Assembly (NCBI RefSeq): GCF_030445035.2
Contig: NC_080677.1
Location: forward strand, 101,925,513-101,989,512
Length of the DNA stretch: 64,000 nt
Source: Dasypus novemcinctus
Lineage: Eukaryota > Chordata > Mammalia > Cingulata > Dasypodidae
Reading direction: 5' to 3'
Shown here piece after piece: positions 48,542 through 60,605 of this stretch; within the stretch, counting starts at the first letter, position 1, and each line of letters opens with the position of its first letter. Position numbers and translations under genes: made by a program. The notes beneath the pieces were generated by a model. It saw nothing but the letters and a program-made list of their open reading frames with translations. It was not told the DNA's origin and did not search any database.

Positions 48542-48943
48542 GGTAACTGTACAAAGGTGAAGCAGTTTGTGAGTTCTGACTTAGGGAGCTACATAGTCAA
48601 TGTGACAAGAGCCGCTGAGCTGTGCAGCCTGCACCTCTGCAGCAGTAACGGGCGATGCATCAGGAAGATGTGGAAAGCTCCCGACTACCTTCACTTGAAC
48701 CCTGCAAGCTACCACATAGAGGCCTCTGAGGATGGAGACTTTATTGTAGAAGGAAAAGCATCTGATAGAGACTTGGAAGTGTTAGCCGAGAAATTTTCCT
48801 GTCATTGTTATCAGGGCTATGAAGGGACTGATTGTGGGGAAATGAAAACCGCTGAGGGCTGCTCCCCCATGTCTCCCTTTTCTGCCTCTCTGATAACTCT
48901 TTGTCTGCTAGTTGTAGCAGGTCATCTGAGCATTCAGTTGTGA
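48542..48943 (+). CDS. HYAL4: Hyaluronidase-4, coding exon 3 (residues 349-481, stop)
   Basis: Last coding exon: 133 codons plus TGA at 48941-48943. The acceptor is tttctag|ggtaac, phase 0. It opens with G-N-C-T, in which C351 is the partner expected for C59, and continues through SSDLGSY and N-V-T (368-370). An EGF-like module follows with Cys at 376, 381, 387, 435, 437 and 446. The tail has C455 and a hydrophobic stretch at about 462-475 followed by a short end, consistent with the GPI-attachment signal reported for HYAL4. The joined protein is 481 residues, the same as human HYAL4 as I recall it. No frameshift or premature stop is present, so the gene looks functional. Confidence 0.95.
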   Translation, partial: GNCTKVKQFVSSDLGSYIVNVTRAAELCSLHLCSSNGRCIRKMWKAPDYLHLNPASYHIEASEDGDFIVEGKASDRDLEVLAEKFSCHCYQGYEGTDCGEMKTAEGCSPMSPFSASLITLCLLVVAGHLSIQL

Positions 48944-49990
48944 GATAATTAAGTTTAAAGGGACCCATTCTCTAAAGGAGATGAAAATTATGTTTTTTTT
49001 TCTCTTTGGAACCTATTGGGAGTTATTATAAGTAGATATTATGTCACTGAACACAAACAGAAACAGGTTACTTAATTTGATTGACTCCAATTTCACTGTC
49101 AAACCAGATACATGATCATAAACAATGCACAATTCTTCCTTATTGAAATGCTTACGTTGTATTTTTGTATTTAAACTAAAGGTAGTGAATTTTATACCAC
49201 GTATAAAGTAATGTATATATTTATTTGTATATGTACCTGTACATATTAAGTATTTAGGTACATATACATAAGAAACTATTAATTTCAAACACTGGTTTTC
49301 CAAGCTGCAGCTTCTTTTAAGGACAGATTACTAAGTAGTTCTCTGACTCAACAGAAGGTGGTCACCTCAGTGCAACCAAAGTGGACCAAATGCTGAGTTC
49401 TGTTTCAGGCTCAGGCTCACACCAGGCTTCTGCTCCCAATGCACGCAGGCTCACTGGGTTCAGAAGTGATTCCTGCCATGACTTCTCATGAGGGGCAGGG
49501 ACTAGATGAAGGGAACCATTCCCAGCTCATTGCAAAGGCCCCTGTTCCAAAATGGTGCCTTTCTCACTGACCGTGAGTCCTTCCCTCACTGACCCTGGTA
49601 ATCTGAGTTCTTTGAAAGCTTCAGTATAACATGCATGCTTGTCTAATGCTTGGATTGACACTTCTCTATGTCCTAGCAGAAGCTGGAACCATGGTTCATA
49701 AAAATAGGCTTGGTGTCCTTCGTAAGCAAAAATCATTATAAAAATATACATAAAAAATACTTAAGGGAGCCAGAAGCGCTGTTGTGATGGGAGCCTGTTA
49801 AGGAATACTGGATTTTTTTGGCTCCTACCTGTCAGTCTTGTGTGGTGGCTTTAGAGTCAGTTTGAATCTAACTTGAATCAAGGTTTCACTACTTCCTTGT
49901 TGTCTTGACCCTGGGTGATTTACCTACACTCCCCATCTTATTGTCTGAAAACATAATTCCAACCTCTGAGTTATTCTGAGGAATAAATGG
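48944..49990 (+). other. HYAL4: HYAL4 3' UTR and first downstream AATAAA
   Basis: AT-rich sequence after the stop codon. I see no AATAAA until 49982-49987, and that hexamer lies inside a MIR relic, so the true cleavage site is unsettled. Transcript data or conservation would be needed to fix the end. Confidence 0.35.
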
Positions 49991-50015
49991 AATAACATGT
50001 CCCTGGAATACTTTG
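49845..50015 (+). mobile_element. MIR SINE, forward, diverged
   Basis: Contains gtggctttagagtcag, acttccttgttgtcttgaccctgggtgatttacc and ttctgaggaataaatgg in MIR order. Confidence 0.6.
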
Positions 50016-51264
50016 GCTCTTAACGTGTATTGCTGATCCCCAACCATCTTCCCATGGTCACTGAAGTAAAGGAAAAACTTAAGATAAAATAGAGTCTTGG
50101 GCAATTTCCTCTTTCTGATATAATATAATATTCTATTTTTAATTACTTAATCACTGTCTTATTCTCTGATGTGCTTAACTGATAGGACTTCCTTCCCCTG
50201 GGGACAATCGACTTCAAAGATAATTTCAAGATAGGTATGATGCTGTTATAGAAGGAATGATAGTTGCTTCAACCTCCTTATACATTTCCTTTGTCTTTCT
50301 ATGGAACATTTGCAATCCAGGTGTACTCTGCTTCACCTCTGGGTCCCTGCTTTTTAGAGGTTACTGATGTTAATGTCTAATTTCTAAATGTAAAGAAGAA
50401 AATGAAACAAAAACTTTTTTAATACCCTGAATGAGAGGTGGTATTACATAGATTAATTTTTTAAAAATTAACTTTATTTATGTAACAAAATTATATAATC
50501 ACATTATATATAGAAAATTTGTAAAATACAAGAAATAACTAAGGAAATCACCAATAATCACTATAACCTATTCTGTCAGATTCTGGTATATTTTTTTCTG
50601 TATTTCTTTGAAAGACTTTTTGCCATGCATAACAACATTGGCATATTTTTAAATCTTGTGTTGAAGCTTAATCATATATTATAAGTAGTTTTATTGCTAT
50701 TTTATAATCCTTATAATTATCATTTTTCAAAGCCACCTAATAGTCCATGAGCTGGATGTAGCAAAATTTAATGAGCATTTTTCCTTTTGTCAAGATTTTA
50801 TTATTTAATCACCTCAACAGAGAAGACTTTTCAGACCACCCTCCCTATTCTTTCTTTCCTTCAATCATTAAACAATTCATTCCTTTATCAGTTTATTGAG
50901 CATTACTTTATATCAGGCCTGGTTCTAGGTTTTGGAATATATCTCTGAACAAAATGCACAAAAGCCCCTGCTTTCTCAGGAGACAGACTTAAAAATAAAA
51001 AGAAACAATTTATATGATATATTTGGAAGGAACAAGATATAAGGAAAGAAAATAGAGAGCAGAGTGGGTACAGGTGGAATTGTCCATGTTATTGGTCCTC
51101 ATTGAGCAAATGTTGTTTGAAGAAAAGTTCAAGTAGGAGAGATAGCCTCGAGGATAGTTCAAGGAAGGGTGATCCCAGGCAGATGAAATCTGCTGGTGCA
51201 AAGTTGGGAGAGGGACTGCATTGTTCAAGAGACAGCAAAGAAGTCTCTGGGGCTGTAGTACTTC
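50016..51264. other. Downstream of HYAL4, old repeat traces
   Basis: AT-rich. A stretch at 50870-51000 (ttcctttatcagtttattgagcatt ... ctgaacaaaatgcacaaaagcccctg) looks like an ancient mammalian interspersed repeat; I could not fix the family. Confidence 0.4.
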
Positions 51265-51480
51265 CTTTCCACATTAACTTCTCTTGTTTGTTTTTTCTGT
51301 AGCATTTATCACAGCACATATAAATAGTATTATATATTTGTTTATTTTCTGTATTTCCACACCAGAATGTAAATCCAGGAAAATGTGGACTTCAGTTTGT
51401 TCATTACTAGAACAGTGCTTTCTGCAGTGCCTAGCACATAGTAGGCACATAATAGATATTGCTAAATGAATGAATAAATG
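51265..51480 (+). mobile_element. L2 LINE 3' end, forward
   Basis: Contains tgtagcatttatcacagcacatat, gtttattttctgtatttccacaccagaatgtaaa and cagtgcctagcacatagtaggcacataatag followed by tgaatgaataaatg, as in L2. Confidence 0.8.
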
Positions 51481-52271
51481 ATTGATTCAGCAACCTGAAT
51501 CAATGAAATGATAACTATGTTGCAAAGGTGTTTTATTTTCAGACTACACATTGAAAGTGAGTTATTATAAAGCCATTCACAAGCATTATTGTGCTGTTTC
51601 TCCTAGTCTCTGAAATCACAAAGTCCAACTTTCTTGAGAAGAGCTGAGGCCTGCAGAGAATAAATTTCTAGGCAAAGTTAAAGAGCCAATTTGTACAGGA
51701 ACACAGTCTGGAATTTTACTTACCAAGTTTTCTTTCTACCATCTTATTGGCCACTGTTGAAGTTCATTACTTTGAAGTTCATTACTCTGAAGACTGGTAA
51801 GTAAAATGAAAGTATCAAGCATAAATTCTGTATCTATTCCTATATGAACTACACTGCAGAGTTCCAAAATTATTGAGGAGTTAAAGTTACTTTTAATTAA
51901 GGCCAATACATGAAGAATATACGACAACATTAGAGTATAACTATTTTGTAATTCCTAATGTATTAATGGATCTATGCAATGATCCTCAATGACATCAGAA
52001 AAATAGATAAAGTTAGGCATTTTAAGCCACATACTTGAAATATGACACCAGGTAAGAATTAATCCTTATAGAAATTAACCCAGAATCTGGTCAGGCTCTA
52101 AGATCTAACTACCAGTTCTCAGGAATCATAGGGAACAAGGAAAACTGCTGAACAATATTTCAGGGATGTAATCATCAAAATTCAGACTTTCAGAAAATCT
52201 ATAGGAAAAATAGTCAGGTTTTATCAACAAATTGCAGGGCGAAAAAAGGGTAAATAACCCGTATGTATTCC
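51481..52271. other. Non-coding, nothing assigned
   Basis: AT-rich. A 12-base word, gaagttcattac, is repeated in tandem near 51758-51785. No gene. Confidence 0.4.
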
Positions 52272-52415
52272 CATGCTGCTGACAACAACAGAAGCGGACA
52301 AAGAAGATGCAGCAAATAGACACAGAGAACAGACAACCGGGGTGGGGTGGGGAGGGAAGAGGAGGGAAATAAATAAATAAATAAATAAATAAATCTTTAA
52401 AAAATTTTAAAAAAA
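52272..52415 (+). mobile_element. DAS SINE, forward, 5' truncated
   Basis: Only the 3' part is present: gctgctgacaacaacagaagcgg, acaaagaagatgcagcaaatagacac, agaacagacaacc, then a (TAAA)n tail at 52366-52392. Imperfect duplications aacccgtatgtat (about 52256) and aacccatatgtat (about 52417) flank it. Confidence 0.88.
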
Positions 52416-52422
52416 GAACCCA

Positions 52423-53440
52423 TATGTATATCAACATAGGACTAGTTAAAGAAATTACAGTACATCTGTACAATGAATAGTGTGCAGTTTTAAAAAGGAA
52501 CGAGGAATTTCTATGTATTAGGTATATCAAAAGATATCCAAGACACAATTGTCTTGTTTAGATTTTGTTTTAACTATGATCTTATCATATTTTGGGAAAC
52601 TCATTATCTTATTCATTTGAAATATATTTCTAATCAAATTCAGAAACACTTCCTGGAGATAGCTGAACTAATGTTTCTTAAGCATCTATTGGGGGTGAAA
52701 CTCTAATGGATATAGAAATAAAAGCCCTAAGTAATTAACCAACCAAGCTCAAGGAAATGCATGAAATATAAATAATATATAATGCTATCAATTTTTAAAA
52801 GATTTTGCTTATTCTAAACTTTCATCAACATCACTATTATATTATAATCTTTAAATTATAGAATTTTTATTTAATATTTACAAAAGTAAGTATTGTAACA
52901 AAGTGATATACTAGTATTATACCTTTTGTTTATCTAAGAAAACTTAAATTTGTAAACTTATGGCTACTTTTGCCTTTAATGTGGATCAAAAGAACTTGTC
53001 AATTTCTAAATTTTACTGAGCATTCTTAAATGACCTTTATGCTTTATTCCTCTCATCTGGCTCAGGATCCATCAAATTTTCACTTCTAGTATCACTTTAC
53101 TTGTGAAAACTTAGAATAAGGCACTTCTTTATCTGTGTCTGAAAGTAAAAATTCTTAGGTCACCATTAGGACCGCTTACTGCTTTTGTTCTACTAAGATG
53201 TTGACAGAAGTATTAATCTGCACTCAAATTTATTGCTATACAAAGGCAACTTACAATTCCTCTGTCAAGACAAAACAGATAGGAAAAGGTGTATTTCTAA
53301 TATACTGTCTGCTGCACTATATGGATACACTAGGTGTAAGAGTACAGTTTATGATTTCAATTTGTGTGTATTATCTCAATATATATTGCCCTCTGGAGTT
53401 AGAAATTTTCTCCTTTCCCCTTTTAACAAATATTCATTAT
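52423..53440. other. Non-coding, nothing assigned
   Basis: Strongly AT-rich sequence with no recognised element. Confidence 0.4.
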
Positions 53441-54007
53441 TGGATATTAGTCAGCCAAAGGGGTAGTGATGCAAGATACCAGAAATTGGTTGGTTTTTAT
53501 AAAGGTTATTTATTTTGGGTAGAAGCTTACAGACACCAGGATAGAAAGCATAAATTATTTCACTCACCAAAGTCTATTTTCACATGTTGGAGCAAGATGG
53601 CTGCCGACGCCTGTGAGGGTTCAGGCTTCCTGTGTTACTCTGGGCTCAGCTCTTCTGTTTTCTCCACACGGTCAGCTATGGACCATGACCCTCTGCAGAC
53701 TTTGCCTCCCTCCACAAGGTCAGCTATAGACTATCAGGTGAATGGTTCTGTCTCTCTCTTTCTGGGGCTCCAGCTTCAGCATCAAATGCCAACATCAAAA
53801 CTCCAACATTAAAAACCCCTCAACTCTGTCTTTTGATATGCCTTTTATCTGTGAGTCCCCACCCCTTGGTGGCTGGGGAACTCAATGCCCTAATTACGTG
53901 GCCCAACCAAAGCCTTAATTATAACTTAATCATGCCCAGGTACAGACCAGATTCCAACATAATTCAATATCTATTTTTGGAATTTATAACCATGTCAAAC
54001 TGCAACA
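53441..54007 (-). mobile_element. ERVL-like solo LTR, copy 4, reverse
   Basis: Starts tggatattagtcagccaaagg and ends aaccatgtcaaactgcaaca. Shares gatgcaagataccagaaatt, ttttataaaggttattta (poly(A) complement), ggagcaagatggctgc, ttcaggcttcctg and aattcaatatctatttttggaattt with 56335-56922. Confidence 0.8.
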
Positions 54008-55365
54008 CCACCCCCCCATAAACATTTGAAGATAGATAAGACTTCCACAAAGAGTGACAAAGGATCATCCACTTTACGACTTAGTTATCCTAAGACGATG
54101 GATAGCATTCTCCATCAAATCAAAGGTCCAGGCAGGAGAATGGAGCAAAGAAGAAAAATAAAGCAAATGAAGCACAACAACTCTATTTTAATGAAGTTTC
54201 CTGAAACTGTAACATGATGTTTTAGATTACATCCTTTAGCAGAAATTGTTAAGCCCATCTATCTGCAAGAAACACTGGTAAATATGGTCTTTATTCCTGA
54301 CAGCCATTTGGCCAGTTAAAAATCTATTACTACTAAAGAAAGGAAAAAGGTAGTGGGGAGAAATGAGCAATCTTTGCCACTACTATATCCTGCACAATGG
54401 ACATTGTTTTCATTTCCATTTCTCATCCTACTCATTGAAAGTTCATGAGCAGCAAGGACTATCTTATTCACCACTGTATTCTCAGGCCAACTTCAGCTCA
54501 GGCACACAGGAGGCACTTGAAAAATGTTTGCTAGGCAAAACAGAGAATGACAATTCAGTTGTTCCTAATTGGCAGTGCACTTAAGGATCATTTGTGGAGC
54601 CATCTTAATATAAATGTTCCTGAGGCTACTACCTATTGCGGAATCAGGAATCTTGGACTGGCCTTTATATTTTGTAAAAGCTTACCAATTCTCTCTAAGA
54701 TGCATTCCAAGTTAAGAAACAATGAAATAAATAATAATTTTAAAAAGTAATGTTATGTTTTTAAAGACCAGTAATTGGAATTGTGGTTCACATCCAGAAC
54801 TAGAGTGGCAGAAAGAATTGAATTGTCCTCGGGAATCACGAAATCCATGTTAGGGAAGTCACTGACATCTGTTAAGCAGCCCAGACCTCACCTACCCCCA
54901 CCTTCTTCTCTGGTGATGTTATAACTGCTACCCCACCTTTTCTACTGTGTGCCATTCAGCAATCTGTGGAAATGTGTAGTCTATTAAAAAAGGCCCTCTC
55001 AGAACTTAAGTCTGGAAGCTAGGAACAAGCAGCCCCACACACTTATTAGATGGATACGAGCCACACTCAAAAAGTATAGATTGATTTCTCTTCTCCAGCA
55101 TGAAGTAGGGTGTGTAGAGCTGCTATCTATCGACCCTGACTTGAAGCAGTTTTCAGCCACCCAGGGAAATTAGCCATGATGAGACTTCTTCTTCTACTCT
55201 TTTGGGCTATGTAAACCACAGAGAGATTTGCCCTTTTTGGACTCTATTCTGTATGATAAAGGAATCATTTGCTGAAAGTTTCTATTTTGCCTTGAATCTG
55301 TGTTACCATGACTCAACTAGCTCCACAAACCATAACAGAAGAATGATTTTTCCTTCTTTATTTCA
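54008..55365. other. Non-coding; possible L2 trace
   Basis: About 54380-54540 shows ttatctattcaccactgtattctc-like and ggcacacaggaggcacttg blocks suggestive of a forward L2 fragment. Otherwise nothing assigned. Confidence 0.45.
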
Positions 55366-55440
55366 TCGCTCCCTCCCTCCATCCCTTCCTCCCTCCTTCT
55401 TTCCTCCCTTCCTTCTTTCCTCCCTTCCTTATTTTCTTCC
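55366..55440. repeat. Polypyrimidine (CCCT/CCTT)n repeat
   Basis: Imperfect tccctccc and ttcctccc units over about 75 bases. Confidence 0.85.
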
Positions 55441-56334
55441 AGTTAAATTGCAATTCTGTCCAGTACTTTAATTTTTTTTCTTTTTGTACCCCTCAAATTA
55501 ACCATTATTTTATTGTTTATAGACAAAGTTTTCTTAGATTTGACTACACTTTACCTTTTAACCCCTTTCCTTCCTTCTTTTTATATATCAAAACTTCTAT
55601 ACAGAAGCATTTTTCTTCTTCCTGAATGTCATGATTAGAGTTCCATTAGTGAAAGTACGCTGGGGGAGAACTCTGTTTTTGATGTGAGGAGTCATTAATT
55701 TTTCCCTTACATTAGAAAGATAGCTTTGATGCGTGTAAAAGTTTAGCTCGATACCTATTTTTTTCTTAGCATTTTTCAGATCTTTGTCATGATTTTCAGC
55801 AGGAAATTATGTACATATTAGCAGTCACTATCCATTTCTCTCCAATCCCCCAAGCCCTAGACAGCCACTAATTGACTTTCTATATATCAAATTACCTATA
55901 CTGTATATTTCATGTAAATGGAGTCTTATAATATATGGTCTTCTTTCATGCAGCAGTCTTTTCAAGGTTCATCCATATTGTAGCATTATCAGTACTACAT
56001 TTCTATTTGTTTTTGAATAACAATATGTTGTATGGCTATATCACTTTTATTTATCTGAACATTTGTATACAGTTTGTTTTTTTGTTGTTTGTTTGCTTTT
56101 TTTGTATAGGCATACATTTTATTTCTCTTGAGTATCCAACCAGGAATAGGATTGTTGAATCATATGGAAACTTTATGGTTAACATTTGAGGAACTTTTAC
56201 ATTATTTTCCAAAGAGTCTACAGAATTTTGGATTCCCACCAGCAGTAATGAATATATTGCATTCTCCCCATTTCCTCCAACTCTTGTTGTTGTCTGTCTT
56301 TTTTATTATAGCCATCCTAGTTTTTATAAGATGG

Positions 56335-56922
56335 TGTATTAGTAAGCCAAAGGGGTGCTGACACAAAATACCAGAAATCTGTTGGCTTTTATAAAGGGTA
56401 TTTATTTGGGGCAAAACCCCACAGTTACCAGGCCATAAAGCATTAAGTTACTTCCCTCATCAAAGTCTATTGCCATGTATTGGAGTAAGATGGCTGCTGA
56501 CATCTATAAGGGTTCAGGCTTCCTGGGTTCCTCTCTTCCTGGGTCTTGCTTCTCTCCAGGCTCAGGTCCTTTGCTATTTCCACAAGGCTAGTTGTAGAAT
56601 ATCAGGCAAACAGATTGCTTCTCTTCCCAGGGCCCTTTCCCTTTCCTCACAACCAAGCTCCTCTGTGTGCTTACTTCCTGGGGCTTCAGTTCAAAACCCC
56701 AACTTCCCTTCTCTACCATGCAGTTTCTCTGTGAGTCCTGCCCACCAAGGGGACAGGGATGCAAAGTCCTACTGACACGGCCCAATTAAAGACTTAATCA
56801 TTATTTAATCAAGTAAAGTAAAAACCTCTGAATTCAATACACTCTAATATGTCCAGACACAAGTTTACAAACATAATTCAATATTTATTTCTGGAATTCA
56901 TCAATAATATCAAACAGCTACA
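56335..56922 (-). mobile_element. ERVL-like solo LTR, copy 5, reverse (best preserved)
   Basis: Runs tgtattagtaagccaaagg to caaacagctaca with TG...CA ends. L1 text continues across it (ataagatgg | ggtggtatctcattatgg), with gatgg/ggtgg as a likely 5-bp duplication carrying one mutation. On the reverse strand an AATAAA lies near 56398-56404 (complement of atttattt). Confidence 0.82.
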
Positions 56923-57477
56923 GGTGGTATCTCATTATGGTTTTGATTTGCATTTCCCTGATGGTTAATATGGTAGTTCTAAACATAACTTCCTGATGAA
57001 CCACCAAACTATCTACCACAGCAGCTGCAAAGTCTTTTGAAACATAAAGTTTAATTTTTGTGAGGTCCCATTTATTTATTTTACTTTTGTTGCTTGTGTT
57101 TTGTGTGTAAAATCTAAGAAACTATTGCTTAACACAGGGTCATGAAGATGCTTTCCTATGTTTTCTTCAAGGAATTTTATAATACTAGCTCTTATATTAA
57201 GGTCTTTGACCCTTTTGAGATGATTTTTGGATAAGGCATGAGGTATGGGTCCTCCTTTTGCATGGCAAATGGAGATTAAGTTTTCCCAGTACCAGTACCA
57301 TTTGTTGAAGAGACCATTTTATCCCAATTGAGTGGTCTTTAACACTGTCAAAAATCAATGGTCCATAAATATAAGAGTTGATTTCTGAGCTCTCAATTCC
57401 ATTCCATTGGTCTCTATATCTGTCCTTGTGCCAGTACCATGCTGTTTTGATTACTATGACTTTGTTAGCAGTTGTGG

Positions 57478-57727
57478 GGTGTTTGTTTGTTTGTTTGTTT
57501 GTTTGTTTGTTTGTTTTTGAGGTACTGAGAGCCAGGGATTGAATCTGGGACCTTGTATGTGATAACCCAGCATTCAACCACTTAGCCACATTGCTTTCCC
57601 TGGGTTGGTTTTATTGTTTGTTTTGCTTGTTTGTTTTTGTTTTTTCAGGAGGCACAGGGAACCAAAGTCAGTACCTCCCATGTGGGAGGCAGGTGTTCAA
57701 AAATGCTTGAGCCACATCCACTCCCTG
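57478..57727 (-). mobile_element. Two adjacent tRNA-headed SINE segments, reverse
   Basis: First segment 57478-57600: a (TTTG)n tail complement, then gaggtactgagagccagggattgaatctgggacctt and a head complement accacttagccacattgctttccc. Second segment 57601-57727: T/G-rich, then ggaggcacagggaaccaaagtcagtacctcccatgtgggaggcagg and gcttgagccacatccactccc. The two heads belong to related but different subfamilies. Confidence 0.75.
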
Positions 57728-58875
57728 TAGTGAATTTTAAGATAAAAAAATGTGAGTTTCCAATTTCATTCTTTTCTGGCTGATTTTAGCTATTTCCATT
57801 TCTGGAAAGAAGGTTCTTGGAATTTTGATAGGGATTACATTGAAGCTATAAATTGCTTTGGGTATGAGTAATATCTTAACAATATTGTCTCTCAGTGCAT
57901 GACTAAAGAATATCTTTCCATTTATTTGTCTTATTTGATTTCTTTTAGCAATCTTATTTAGTTTTCTGTAAACAAGTCCTATACACACTTGATTAGATTT
58001 ATTCCTAGATATTTGATTCTTTTATTTCCTATTGTGAATGGAATTCTTTTTTAGTTTCTTCCAATTGTTCTGCTTGTGTATAGAAACACTACCAATTTTG
58101 AGTTATTGATGTTATAACACGCCACTTTTCTGAATTAATTTATTTTCTCTAGGAGCTTTGTTGTGAATTTTTCATGATTTTCCACATATAAGATCATATC
58201 ATCTATATATAGGGAAATTTTTACTTCTTTCTTTCCAATTTGGATGCCTTTTATTTATTTTTCTTGCCTAATTGCTATGGCAAGGACCATCAGTCTTGTT
58301 CCTGATCTTAGAGGGAAAACTTTCAGTCTTTCACCATTAAGTAGGATGTCAGTTGTGAACCTTTCATATATGCCCTTTAACATGTTAAAGAAGTTTCCTT
58401 CTATTCCTAGTGTTCTAAATGTTTTTACCAAGAAGGGGTGCTTTATTTTGTCAAATGATTTTTCTGAATTTATTGAGATGATCATGTGATTTTTCCTTCA
58501 TTCTGTTAATGTAATGCATTAAATTAATTGATTTTCTTATGTTGAATCAACCATCCATACCAGGGATGAATCCTACTTGATTATGATGTATAATTCTTTT
58601 AATATGTTGTTGGATTCAGTTTGCTAGTATTTTGTTGGGGACTTTTACATCTATAGTCATAAGAGATATTACTCTGTAGTTTCTTTACTTGTGCTATCTT
58701 TATCTGCCTTCTGTGTGAGAGTTATGTTGGCCTCATAGGATGAGGGACTATTCCCTCATCTTCAATGCTTAAGAACAGTTTGAGCATAATTGTAGTTAAG
58801 TCTTCTTGGAATGTTTGGTAGAATTCCCCTGCAAAGTCATCTGTTCTTTCTTTACTGGGGGGTTTTTGATAACTG

Positions 58876-59345
58876 ATTCCTTGTTGCCCGTAGGAGGTAA
58901 CATTTAGGCAATATATGTTATTCAGCCAAGGTTCAATTTCACAAGAACAAGATTCCTAAGTACAAGCATCAATATCATCAATATCAAGGGCCTGGAGCAT
59001 TGATTCGCACTCTTTTGCTCAGCACTACCCAAGTACTACTCTGAGAGAATGTAGCAGGATACTCATCAGTATGGGAATTCAACATTCTATAAGTTATTCC
59101 TTGGGTCTCCATCCACTGACACAATACCTCATGGCCACATGAACACATGAACACACTCATACTCCAAAGAAGCATGCACCAGGTGCACCACCCATACACA
59201 TATCCCCCTCCACTGACACCCTGGACCAGTGACCCTCCCCTACCACAGCTGCAACCCCTCTGCAACCCAAAACAAAGCCAACAAAAAAACACAATAATAC
59301 AATTTAAAAATTAAACAAAAACAAAAAAATAAATAAAATTTTTTG
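58876..59345 (-). mobile_element. L1 3' UTR-like fragment, reverse
   Basis: Shares gagaatgtagcaggat/act, gggtctccatccactga, catgcaccaggtgcacc and accagtgaccctcccct-like blocks with 59870-60060, so it is a second copy of the same L1 3' UTR part. A-rich on its right side. Confidence 0.6.
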
Positions 59346-59417
59346 CATTGTGCCTTTCATCTCTGTAAGATCTATCTTTCAAGTATATTGACTATTATTT
59401 CTGTAAGTTCACCAAAT

Positions 59418-60605
59418 GTCTTAGTTTTTTTTTTTTTTTTACTTTGTTTTATGAGAAGCTTAGGTTACAGAAAAGTTACATAGAAAATACAGGGAATTTC
59501 TATTAACCCAACTCCCTATTTGTAATAGTCAATGAACAAATATTGAAGCATTTCTACTAACCATGGTCTGTGGTTTACATTATGGTTTACCATTTGCACC
59601 ATATGATTTTATAGTTTCTGACAAATGGTATAATCGCCTGTATCCCTCATTGCAAGATCATGCAGAACAACTCCAATGTCCCAAAGATGCCCCATGTTCC
59701 AGCCATTCTTCCTTCACCCTCCCCTTGGAACCTATGGTAACCACTTAGTTTTAATTTTTGAACAATAAGGTTCATAGTTACATGCATTAATACTGAGGGC
59801 TTGACATTGTGGTGTGCTTTATTTTATTAGGTACTGCCTAGGTACTCGAAATGCTCTTGCCTCTCTATTTGAGAATGTAGCAGGACTTCTCAGGATGTGA
59901 GTTTAATATTTTCTTGTTTGTTGTGTGGGTCTCCACCCACTGAGATAAGACCCTTTGCCAAGAAGAACACATTCATATTCTATAGGAGTATGTGCCAGGT
60001 GCACCCTAACCCACATACTCCCCACCACCAATGCCATGCACCAGTGGCTCTCTCCTGCCATATTTGCCAAAATAAGTTTCTACCATTGTAGTTTCAACCA
60101 CAGAACTACAAACCCCAGAATTCACCTGTTCCTTCCTCCAGTACTCCCCCCAGTTCCATAGAAAGTCTGTTCCAACACCCGATTCTTCTCACCCTCACAT
60201 TCCAGCACCATCGACCCCTCTCACATCCCTGCAGCACTGTCACCCCCATCCACTGCCAAGCCATCTCCCTTTCACCTTATCATAGGTTTTGCCCAGACTA
60301 AGCATTGGCTCACTACACTCTATTACCTTTCTGTCTCTTGATAACCTATCTTTCAGATTCTAGGTCTGTAAACTGATTTACTTATGCCATGTAAGTGAGG
60401 ATAGGTAATATTTATCCTTTAGTGATTGGCTTGCTTCACTCAACATAAGGTCTTCAAGATTCATCCATGTTGTCCCATATGTCAATACTTTATTCCTTCT
60501 TAGAGCTGAATAATTCTCCATTGTATGTATATGCCACAAATTGTTTATCCATTCATCTCTTGATGGACACTTGGGTTGCTTCCAACTTTTGGCAAGAGTG
60601 AATAT
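59418..60605 (-). mobile_element. L1 LINE 3' part, reverse
   Basis: Starts with a 17-base T run (tail complement). Then come the complement of an L1 3' UTR (gcttaggttacagaaaagttacat; gcctgtatccctcattgcaagatcatgcag) and the end of ORF2 (caagattcatccatgttgtccc; ccattcatctcttgatggacacttgggttgcttcc). It stops abruptly at about 60605. Confidence 0.85.

Larger units (their letters stand above)
55805..58875 (-). mobile_element. L1 LINE, reverse, interrupted by an LTR and SINEs
   Basis: The left end is an L1 3' UTR/ORF2-end complement (atccatttctctccaatcccccaagccc; gttcatccatattgtagc). ORF2 complement follows (catttccctgatggttaat; cttgtgccagtaccatgctgttttg; cttccaatttggatgccttttattt; gttgaatcaaccatccataccagggatgaat). 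Broken by the LTR at 56335-56922 and by SINE material at 57478-57727. Dead copy. Confidence 0.85.

Noticed and set aside
53198..53812. A 204-codon forward open frame
   Set aside because: It runs from unique AT-rich sequence straight into the reverse ERVL-like LTR at 53441, so it joins unrelated sequences; no family recognised.
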